A stretch of DNA of 30,410 nt from DASPKW01 sp038244055 (GTDB taxonomy: Bacteria > Planctomycetota > Phycisphaerae > Tepidisphaerales > Tepidisphaeraceae). The notes below the pieces were generated by a model, which did not search any database, was not told the origin of the DNA, and saw nothing but the letters and a program-made list of their open reading frames with translations. Both the position numbers and the translations under genes were made by a program. Positions 6,824 through 13,521 of this stretch are shown here, piece by piece. The stretch's first letter is position 1. The number at the start of each line of letters is the position of its first letter. The stretch spans positions 1 through 30,410 of the forward strand of contig JBBRTW010000022.1 of assembly GCA_038244055.1 (NCBI GenBank), read 5' to 3'.

Positions 6824-9800
6824 TTACTTCCCGGCCGGGGGCGCTTTCTCTGCCTGTAAATAAGCGAAGAGATCGCGGAGGTCTTTTTCGCTCATTCCAT
6901 CCAGCAGCCCCTCGGGCATGATGGAGAGGGAGAGGGCTTTTTCTTCGACGATCTGATCCCTGGGGATGATGGTCTTCTGCTGCGTGGCATCCAGGAGCGT
7001 GATCGAATCCGGGCCGCGCTGGGCGATCAGGCCGATCAACGTTTGATCGTCTTTGGTATCGATGCGAAAGTTGGTGTATTCCTCGCGGATGGCGGCCGAG
7101 GGATCGACAATGCTGATCAGCCAGAAATCGAGATTGCGCCGCTCGTAAAGGGTGAGATCGGGGCCGACGGTTGCGCCCTGGCCGAAGAGTTTGTGGCAGA
7201 TGGCGCAGCGGGTGGTGAAAGTGGCGCGGCCGGCGATGGCGTCGGCGGGGGCGCGGGCGGCGCCTGCACCAGCGCCGGCATCGGCGGAGACGATCGCCTT
7301 GATGCGCTCGATCTGTTTTTCTTTCTCGGCGCTGCTGGGGCGGGCGAGCTGGCCGAAGATTTTCTGGAGAAGTGCGGCGATGGCTTTGTCGGATTGGTAG
7401 GCGCGGAGGCGGTCGATCTGATCGGCGGCGACATCGGATTGGGGGACTTTACCGGCCTCGATGGCTTTGAGGAGTTCGAGGGACCAACCCTTGCGAGCCA
7501 GAAGAGTCGAGATCGCGGCGGGTCGGACGTTCTGGTCTTTGGGCATCAAATCGTAGGCCGCCACCAGCGCCGCGCCGATGGCCGGATCGGCGAAGCGCGG
7601 CAGCCCCGCCAATGCAGCGCGGCGGATGGTTGGCCACTTGGAGGTGGTGGCGATCTTGAGCAAAGCCGGGCCGGCCTCAGGCGGGGCGATCTGGCCGAGG
7701 AGCTCAATCTGCTTGAGGCGCTGGTTCCGCGCTTTGGCGGTGGAGCCGGTGTCGCGTTGAATCTGCTGAATCAGCTCGGCGATGGCGGCTTTATCACCGG
7801 TGCGGGCGGCCAATTCGCGATTGCCGGATTGGGCGAGGATCTGCGCGAGCTCGGGGGAGAAACTGCCGGGGGGAATGCTCCGGCCTTCGAGGGCATCGTT
7901 GATGCCGGCGATGAGCTGGGCGCGATCGGCATCGGCCGGGGCGGCGCGGAGGAGGGTGAGGAGAGCGCGCTGCGCGGCGGCGGATTGTTGATGTAGCTCA
8001 TCATTCCAATGTTGAGTCTGATCCGACTGCGGCGCGGGCTGTGACTTTGATGGGTCCGACTCAACATTGGAATGTCGAGCTACGTCGGAATGTCGAGCTA
8101 CATCAGAATGTCGAGCTACATCAGAATGTCGAGCTACATCGGAGTGTAAAGCTACATCGAGCGCCACGGTGGCCAGTCGCCGGGCGATGCGTGGGGCGAT
8201 GATCTGACGGGCCAGCGGGGATTTCCATATCGCGGCGGAGGTAGCGGGATTTTTGGCATCTGGTGTTCGGCCCTCACCCCCGCCCTCTCCCGAGTACAGG
8301 AGAGGGAGAAAGAGCGCGACGACCTCATCGGCGCGAGCATACATCTTGCTTTCGATGGCCCACCAAATCAGCAGCGGAATGAACGGATCAGCCTCATCGC
8401 CGGGATGGGCAAGCATGGCGCGGAGGATGGGGAGGGATTGATCGGCCGGGAGTCGCTTGGCGGAGGAGGCGAGCTGGGAGCGGACTTCGGGATGAGGTTC
8501 GGACTGGGCCAGTTCGATGAGGCGCGCGGCGATGGGCGCATCGACGGAATGATCTTTCGCATCGGCGGCGAGGCGAATGGCCCATGTGCGCACCTGGGGG
8601 TCGGCGTGAGTCAGCGCGGCGAGAAACATCGGCGTATCGAGCGCGCCCAGAAGGTTCAAAGTCCACAATCCTTCAAGAGACGATTGCGCGGAAGCGGAGG
8701 CGCGGAGCATTTCCTTGAGCGCGGGGACGGCCACCAGATCATGCCGATCGCCGATTAATCGGCGGGCGGTGGAGCGGATCAGGCGATTGGCGTCGGCGAG
8801 TTTTTTCACCAGATCGGCCGTGGAGAGCGCGGAGAGATTCTCGGGCGCGGCCGGCTTCCAATCCGCCGGCCTGATTCGCCACACCCGGCCATTGCTGCGG
8901 TCCCAGGTATCGCGCGGGTCGACGTGGGAGATGCGGTTCTCGTAGAAATCGGCGATGTAGATCGCGCCATCGGGGCCGGTCTTGAGGTCCACCGGGCGGA
9001 ACCAGCCATCATCGCTGGTGGCCAGTGGATCTTCCTCAATCGTCTTGAACGTCGAGCCGAGCGATTCCATGCGGGTGATCTGGATGCGCGATTGCAGGGA
9101 ATTCGGGCCGATGATCTTGCCCGCCAGCTCCGGCATCAGCCCGCCGCCGTAGACGCTGAAGGTGTGAGTGAGGCGCTTGCCATCGCCCGAATGCGGCATG
9201 TGATCGAAGAAGCCGAAGGCGTAGGGATTGGTGAGCGGGCCATGCTTGCCCCAGCCTTTGATGTAGTAACCGCCCTGGACGAAATGCAACCCGCGGACGT
9301 TGGACCAGTTTGTGCCCGAATAAACCCGGCCTTGATCGTCGAACTCGACGCCGAAGGTATTGCCGCCGCCTTCGGCGAAGATTTCGAAGATGTGGCGCGA
9401 GGGATGGTAGCGCCAGATGGCTTGGCCTAGAAATGAGGTCAATTGTCCATGGTCAATTGTCAATTGTCCGTTGTCGGTGGTCCGTTGTCCGTTGTTGGTT
9501 GCTGGAGCGCTGCCGCGCGATTCAACTGACAACGGACCACTGACCACGGACGATGGACCTTCCCGCTTCTCGCCTCTAACTTCTAACTTCTCATCCCGCT
9601 CCTGCAACAGCACCTTAATGCGCGCCGTACACGTCGACCCCTGCGCCCCATAAATCCACCCATCCGGCCCCCAGGTGAGGGAATTGGCCACGGCGTGCGT
9701 GTCTTCCAGGCCAAAACCCGAGAGGTGGACGACCGGGTCGCCATCGGGGATATCATCGTGATTGGCATCGGGATAGAAGAGCAAATAGGGCGGGTTCATG

Positions 9801-10342
9801 ACCCAGAAACCATCTTTATCCGGCAGGACGCTGGTGGCGATGTTCAGGCCATCGACCAGCACTTTGGTCTTGTCGAAGCGGCCATCGCCTTTGGTATCTT
9901 CGAGAATCGCAATGTAATCCGCGCCCTTGTCGCCGCGCGGGGGAGGCAGCGGCGTCTTATCGAACTTGGCGCGGATGTAGCGGTCGTACTCAACGATCTT
10001 GAGGCCCTTGGGAAATGGATATTGCGCGTAATTGACCACCCACATCCGCCCGCGCGAATCGAATTGGATATTGAGCGGCTGGCGCACCGTCGGCTCGGCC
10101 GCGATCAGATCGATGGCGTAGCCGGGGCGAGGCTTGAATTTGGATTGCGAATCCTGGGGCGAGAGGGGTTTGGTATCGCGGGTTGGCGCGTGAAGGGCGG
10201 CGAGCGCGGAATCGAGGCCTTTGGCATTCTTGGCCGCATCGGGAACGGGCGGGGGATCGGCTCGGAGGAGCGTTGGGATGAGAGCGAGTAGAAGGGCGAA
10301 GATCAGCCGGAAGGTCTTCGGAAATCGGCGGTGATGAGACAT
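6824..10342 (-). CDS. PVC-type secreted dehydrogenase with HEAT repeats and C-terminal heme c
   Basis: A 1172-residue secreted protein. The order is: signal peptide (1-27); six-bladed propeller dehydrogenase-like domain (~70-480; for example FDSRGRMWVVNYAQYP at 94-109 and LKTGPDGAIYIADFYENR at 453-470); HEAT-like helical repeats (~510-1000); and a cytochrome c domain with CAICH at 1046-1050 and the TIGR02603-type tail (DPSAAIREEYTNF). Such proteins are typical of Planctomycetes and Verrucomicrobia and are thought to oxidise sugars or related substrates; the substrate is unknown. The ATG at 10342 has GAGGA about 6 nt upstream; a TTG at 10369 is less likely. Three repeat-derived segments lie in frame: residues ~251-302 (heptads), ~680-692 (38-bp palindrome) and ~729-785 (DVARHS units). 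The heptad insert splits the propeller just before GQAIWRYHP, probably as a surface loop. It stands alone in its orientation. Confidence 0.9.
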   Translation of the reverse strand: MSHHRRFPKTFRLIFALLLALIPTLLRADPPPVPDAAKNAKGLDSALAALHAPTRDTKPLSPQDSQSKFKPRPGYAIDLIAAEPTVRQPLNIQFDSRGRMWVVNYAQYPFPKGLKIVEYDRYIRAKFDKTPLPPPRGDKGADYIAILEDTKGDGRFDKTKVLVDGLNIATSVLPDKDGFWVMNPPYLLFYPDANHDDIPDGDPVVHLSGFGLEDTHAVANSLTWGPDGWIYGAQGSTCTARIKVLLQERDEKLEVRGEKREGPSSVVSGPLSVESRGSAPATNNGQRTTDNGQLTIDHGQLTSFLGQAIWRYHPSRHIFEIFAEGGGNTFGVEFDDQGRVYSGTNWSNVRGLHFVQGGYYIKGWGKHGPLTNPYAFGFFDHMPHSGDGKRLTHTFSVYGGGLMPELAGKIIGPNSLQSRIQITRMESLGSTFKTIEEDPLATSDDGWFRPVDLKTGPDGAIYIADFYENRISHVDPRDTWDRSNGRVWRIRPADWKPAAPENLSALSTADLVKKLADANRLIRSTARRLIGDRHDLVAVPALKEMLRASASAQSSLEGLWTLNLLGALDTPMFLAALTHADPQVRTWAIRLAADAKDHSVDAPIAARLIELAQSEPHPEVRSQLASSAKRLPADQSLPILRAMLAHPGDEADPFIPLLIWWAIESKMYARADEVVALFLPLLYSGEGGGEGRTPDAKNPATSAAIWKSPLARQIIAPRIARRLATVALDVALHSDVARHSDVARHSDVARHSDVARHSNVESDPSKSQPAPQSDQTQHWNDELHQQSAAAQRALLTLLRAAPADADRAQLIAGINDALEGRSIPPGSFSPELAQILAQSGNRELAARTGDKAAIAELIQQIQRDTGSTAKARNQRLKQIELLGQIAPPEAGPALLKIATTSKWPTIRRAALAGLPRFADPAIGAALVAAYDLMPKDQNVRPAAISTLLARKGWSLELLKAIEAGKVPQSDVAADQIDRLRAYQSDKAIAALLQKIFGQLARPSSAEKEKQIERIKAIVSADAGAGAGAARAPADAIAGRATFTTRCAICHKLFGQGATVGPDLTLYERRNLDFWLISIVDPSAAIREEYTNFRIDTKDDQTLIGLIAQRGPDSITLLDATQQKTIIPRDQIVEEKALSLSIMPEGLLDGMSEKDLRDLFAYLQAEKAPPAGK
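7990..8159. repeat. Intragenic 18-bp tandem repeats with an inverted copy
   Basis: Five 18-bp units with consensus GAATGTCGAGCTACATCA lie at 8070-8159; the last is diverged. On the minus strand each encodes DVARHS, giving a hexapeptide repeat inside the dehydrogenase/HEAT protein. A sixth unit in reverse orientation lies at about 7990-8010. A perfect 16-bp inverted repeat (8003-8018 with 8058-8073) closes a loop of about 39 nt. The whole block keeps the host frame open. Confidence 0.9.
8271..8308. repeat. 38-bp palindromic element, copy A (inside a gene)
   Basis: This starts CCCTCACCCCCGCCCTCTCC and ends in the inverse GGAGAGGGAG, so it folds into a stem of CCCTCTCC/GGAGAGGG around CGAGTACA. 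It is identical to 18930-18967 and nearly identical to 22441-22478. Here it lies within the dehydrogenase/HEAT gene and is translated on the minus strand as roughly LPLLYSGEGGGEG without breaking the frame. Confidence 0.9.
9437..9592. repeat. Heptanucleotide arrays inserted in frame in a gene
   Basis: AATTGTC, CATGGTC, CGTTGTC and GGTGGTC units (9441-9495) face the inverse type (CAACTGA, CAACGGA, CCACGGA; 9523-9556). They are followed by CTTCTAA/CTTCTCG units of the GAAGTTA family (~9565-9592). Segments 9466-9489 and 9528-9551 are inverted repeats matching 22 of 24 bases over a 38-nt loop. Translation on the minus strand gives residues ~251-302 of the host protein (NNGQRTTDNGQLTIDHGQL part). 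It uses the same units as 211-371 and 5590-5624. Confidence 0.92.
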
Positions 10343-10405
10343 AAGAGTCCTCACATGTTGACGGACCAAATAGCGTTGCCGACATTAATCGTTGAGTCGC
10401 GAAAA

Positions 10406-10472
10406 AGGGTCGGGAGCCGGGGAGCGCTTATCAACATGATTGGGCTTTTCGGGGTGGCCGGCTCGCGACCCT
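10406..10472. repeat. Inverted-repeat element, copy 2
   Basis: The arms AGGGTCGGGAGCCGG (10406-10420) and CCGGCTCGCGACCCT (10458-10472) match at 14 of 15 positions. The arms match those of the element at 6712-6776 with one or two changes. The two copies bracket the dehydrogenase/HEAT gene, this one lying in its upstream region between divergent genes. Confidence 0.8.
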
Positions 10473-10536
10473 GGAAGAGTCGACTTTTCGTGTTTGATGG
10501 CTTCACGATTCCGATGTGCGACATCATAATACCCGC

Positions 10537-11415
10537 ATGATCCCCAACTATCAGCCCCCGCAACCCAACCAACCCCTCCACCCGCCGATGCCGCCGGGGA
10601 TGACCGGCCGCCGAACCGTCAACCCGCTGGGAATCGCCGGCCTGGCGACCGCGGCCTTCGGGCTCCTCATCGCGGGCGTCGGCATGTGCCTCGGCTTTAT
10701 CGCCATGCCGATCGCGATCATCGGCCTGTGCCTGGGCATCGCCGGGCTGATCGTGGCCATCGCGAATAAGCGATGGGAGATGTACATGTCCATCGCGGCG
10801 ATAGGATTGGGGCTCATCGCGGCCGGCGTGGCCCACTGGCAGAACCACCGCCTGGCGACGGCCGTGAGCAAGGGGCTCAACGATACCGGCGACGCGCTCA
10901 ACAAAATGGGCAAGGCGATCGCCGAGCAGAACAACAATGCGCTTCAGCAATCCGAATTTGCCCCGACGAGCATTTACATGCTGACCTCTTTCAATTTCGA
11001 TCCCGCGCGGTCAGCGCTGACGGATATTCCCCTGGGGGTGCGGAGGCTGGACAATCGAAAGATTATGCTGACCGGAACGGTGGTGGCCAGTGGTGTCGCC
11101 AACGGCGCGACGAACGGGGGGGCGAACGGGGCGACTAACGGGGGTGCGAATGGGGCGACCAACGGGGCCGCGACTCCGGATTCCACAACGACCGCGACGG
11201 TACCGCCCACCTTCGATCTGGCCGCCCGGACCAAGCCGCTCGGGAATGAGGCATTCAAGCCGAATCAATTCATCCGCTGCCAGCTCGGGACGGGAACGAC
11301 CATGCCCACCATCGGCGCTCAGGTGAAGGTCTCGGGGACCCTGCACATCAATCCAACGCGCAATGGCGGGGTGGTGGAGTCGATTTACCTGATGAATGTG
11401 GATGTACTCGAATGA
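10537..11415 (+). CDS. DUF4190-like membrane protein with DUF3299-like C-terminal domain
   Basis: A 292-residue protein. A Pro/Gln-rich cytoplasmic start (1-27) precedes three membrane segments at about 30-50, 52-77 and 83-100 in the DUF4190 style (NPLGIAGLATAAFGLL). An amphipathic stretch (105-137) follows. The C-terminal part (146-292) has the pattern of planctomycete DUF3299 domains: FNFDP..., DIPLGVRRLDNRKIMLTGTVV (164-184), then QVKVSGTLH and GGVVESIYLMNVDVLE. Its middle is replaced by a low-complexity run (NGATNGGA units, 189-212), where homologues carry a Cys-containing segment. The DUF3299 match is from memory and moderate. The function is unknown. The ATG at 10537 gives a clean N-terminus; a GTG at 10516 would add seven residues. 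No strong ribosome site is seen. Confidence 0.7.
   Translation: MIPNYQPPQPNQPLHPPMPPGMTGRRTVNPLGIAGLATAAFGLLIAGVGMCLGFIAMPIAIIGLCLGIAGLIVAIANKRWEMYMSIAAIGLGLIAAGVAHWQNHRLATAVSKGLNDTGDALNKMGKAIAEQNNNALQQSEFAPTSIYMLTSFNFDPARSALTDIPLGVRRLDNRKIMLTGTVVASGVANGATNGGANGATNGGANGATNGAATPDSTTTATVPPTFDLAARTKPLGNEAFKPNQFIRCQLGTGTTMPTIGAQVKVSGTLHINPTRNGGVVESIYLMNVDVLE
11101..11172. repeat. 24-bp intragenic tandem repeat
   Basis: Two and a half to three degenerate 24-bp units encode NGATNGGA in the membrane protein at 10537-11415 (residues 189-212). The DNA is a chain of AACGGGG/GCGAC-type words. It could vary in copy number without shifting the frame. Confidence 0.8.
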
Positions 11416-11572
11416 ACCCTGGCGGGTTGCGAAATTCCACGGCAGGCGTCGGGTGCGATTTTACCATGGGCGATTTCGAAGGGCTCGCTGAGATTTAACT
11501 GCATTGCTGGCCGAGCTTTGGGCAAAAACCGGCCTTTGAGCGAACCCGCCCGCATTGACCCAAGTATATTGC

Positions 11573-11601
11573 TTGACCGCCTTCAACAATCTCGTGATAA
11601 T
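11573..11601 (+). promoter_or_regulatory. Housekeeping-type promoter for the sigma factor gene
   Basis: TTGACC (11573-11578), a 17-nt spacer and GATAAT (11596-11601) give a near-consensus -35/-10 pair. The start point would be near 11608, leaving a leader of about 23 nt before the ATG at 11631. A second TTGACC at 11555-11560 has no matching -10. This suggests the sigma gene is read by the main sigma factor. Confidence 0.6.
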
Positions 11602-11630
11602 GGTGTAGTTCCTTTTTCGACGCGAGGCGC

Positions 11631-13280
11631 ATGGCGAAGTTCAGAATCGATACCCTCGACGATCTCGCCCGGCAGTTGGCGTTCTCGCCCAGCGAGACGC
11701 GCTGGGCTCAGGTCGCGGCCGCCGAAGACCTCCTCCACACGATCGATCCCGCCAAAGCCTACCCCCTCGATTTCGTCATTTTCAAGATCACCGGCTACCA
11801 CCCGATGGATGCCGAGCAGCTCTTGTTCCCCGGCGCGGCCCTCCAGCATGACCTGGGGCAGTTGATCGAGACGGTTTCCGATACGCTCGATCTCAAGACG
11901 GCCGAGCTCTTCGAGCCGGTGCTGGCCATTGAAGATGTCTGCGCCAAGTTCAACGTCACCAGCAAGACCATCCAGCGCTGGCGGCGCAAGGGGCTGCCCG
12001 CCCGGCGGTTCCAGTTTTCCGATGGCAAGCGGCGCGTGGGGTTCCTGCTCTCCAGCGTGGAGCGGTTCGTTTCCATCCATGAGAACCAGGTCGCGCAGGC
12101 GGGTAATTTCTCGCAGGTGCATCCGGCCGAGCGCGATGAGATCATCCGCCGGGCGCAGCGACTGGCCGAGGGATGCGGCTGCTGCGTGCGCGAGATCACC
12201 CGCCGAATCGCCCGCAAGCTCAATCGCTCGCCGCTGACGATTCTGCACATCATCAAGAAACACGATCAGGAGCAGCCGGCCCAGGCGGTTTTCCCCGGCG
12301 TCGCACCGGATATCACCGGCCAGCAGAAATCGCTCATCCTCCGCAAGCACGAGCGCGGCGCGGATTTGCGGCAGATCGCCCGTCGGCTCTGCCGGCCGAG
12401 CAGCGAAATCTACCGCGTTCTCCTCGAGCATCGCGTGGAGCGATTCAAGAAGCGGAAGATACGCTTCATCGACGATGCGCTTTATCACCAGCACGATGCC
12501 CGCGAGGCGATCGATGCAATCGCCGCGCAGGAAGAGCTCGCCCCGGCCGGGTCCGCCGAGGAACGGCGCGTGCCGCGCGATCTGCCGCCGTATCTTCAGG
12601 AGCTCTATCGCACCCCCCTGCTGACCCCCGCGCGGGAGCGGGCGCTGTTCCTGAAATTCAACTACGAGAAATACCGCTTCGTCTCCGCGCGCCGCCGGCT
12701 CGATCCCGAGCTCGCCCGCCGCAAGGACCTAGATGAGCTGGATCAGCTCCTGGATAAAGCCACGCAAACCAAGAACGACATCATCCGCGCCAACCTGCGC
12801 CTGGTGGTCAGCGTCGCCCGCAAGCACCTGCGCGGCGGCGTGCCCCTGATGGAACTGGTCAGCGAAGGAAACATCACGCTCATGCGGGCGGTGGAAGGGT
12901 TCGATTTCCACAAGGGCCATCGCTTCAGCACCTACGCGACGTTGGCCCTGATGAAAGGTTTCGCCCGCGCGGTCCCGCAGATGATGGCGGCCACGCGGAA
13001 GAACACCGGCGATGTGGCCGCGCTGGCGGAACTGGCCGATGGTCGGCACGTTCCCGATGCCGAATCGCTCTCGCGGCGGGAAGAAGTGGGCGCGCTGATG
13101 TCGCAGCTCACCGAGCGCGAGCGCGCCGTGGTGGCCGCCCATTTCGGATTGGGCGATCAGGCCGATGGACAGACTTACGATCAGCTCGCCGAGCGGTTGG
13201 GATTAACGCGGCAGCGGGTAAGGCAGATCCAGCAGGCGGCGATTGGGAAACTGCGGGCGGCGGCGGGGATTGAGAATTGA
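11631..13280 (+). CDS. Sigma-70 family factor with N-terminal MerR-like helix-turn-helix
   Basis: A 549-residue protein. Residues ~97-146 resemble a MerR/excisionase-type winged helix (LAIEDVCAKFNVTSKTIQRW). A helical region (165-275) with two further HTH-like stretches follows. Then come the sigma parts: region 1.2-like YLQELYRTPLLTPARERAL (321-339); region 2 at 381-450 (NLRLVVSVARKHLRGG, FDFHKGHRFSTYATLALM); and region 4 at 492-545 (LTERERAVVAAHFGL..., LTRQRVRQIQQ). Region 1.1 is absent and region 3 is very short. Region 2.4 has FSTYATLALMKGFARAVPQ in place of the usual FSTYATWWIRQAI, so -10 recognition probably differs from housekeeping sigma. The extra HTH may let it act as a sensor-coupled or specialised sigma; this is inference. 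The start at 11631 has AGG close upstream and fits the promoter at 11573. Confidence 0.9.
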   Translation: MAKFRIDTLDDLARQLAFSPSETRWAQVAAAEDLLHTIDPAKAYPLDFVIFKITGYHPMDAEQLLFPGAALQHDLGQLIETVSDTLDLKTAELFEPVLAIEDVCAKFNVTSKTIQRWRRKGLPARRFQFSDGKRRVGFLLSSVERFVSIHENQVAQAGNFSQVHPAERDEIIRRAQRLAEGCGCCVREITRRIARKLNRSPLTILHIIKKHDQEQPAQAVFPGVAPDITGQQKSLILRKHERGADLRQIARRLCRPSSEIYRVLLEHRVERFKKRKIRFIDDALYHQHDAREAIDAIAAQEELAPAGSAEERRVPRDLPPYLQELYRTPLLTPARERALFLKFNYEKYRFVSARRRLDPELARRKDLDELDQLLDKATQTKNDIIRANLRLVVSVARKHLRGGVPLMELVSEGNITLMRAVEGFDFHKGHRFSTYATLALMKGFARAVPQMMAATRKNTGDVAALAELADGRHVPDAESLSRREEVGALMSQLTERERAVVAAHFGLGDQADGQTYDQLAERLGLTRQRVRQIQQAAIGKLRAAAGIEN

Positions 13281-13329
13281 AATTAGGCACGGGCTGGGGT
13301 TTCACTCAAATCGACGACTTGCAAGCCCG

Positions 13330-13445
13330 GTCATGCTGAGCGCAGCGAAGCATCTGGCCGAAAAGTTCGGGGGCCATTCCAATTGTTGAAGGGCCCCAAC
13401 CCATCGTGAGGATTCTTCAGTCGCGTGAAGCTCCTTCAGAATGAC
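13330..13445. repeat. Dispersed repeat element with terminal inverted repeats
   Basis: The ends GTCATGCTGAG (13330-13340) and CTTCAGAATGAC (13434-13445) are imperfect inverted repeats of a roughly 116-bp element with internal GCGCAGCGAAGCATCT and GGATTCTTCAGTCGCG. I know similar sequences as common dispersed repeats in many bacterial genomes. They translate as runs such as CFAALSMT. A second short palindrome (CTTGGGCGGGACGCCCAAG) lies near 13488-13508. The stretch 13281-13521 between two convergent genes holds only these. Confidence 0.65.
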
Positions 13446-13521
13446 GATCGAAGGTCTGGGATACGAGGCTTTGGTTTGTTCGCGTCCGCTTGGGCGGGAC
13501 GCCCAAGACACGGGAACGCGT

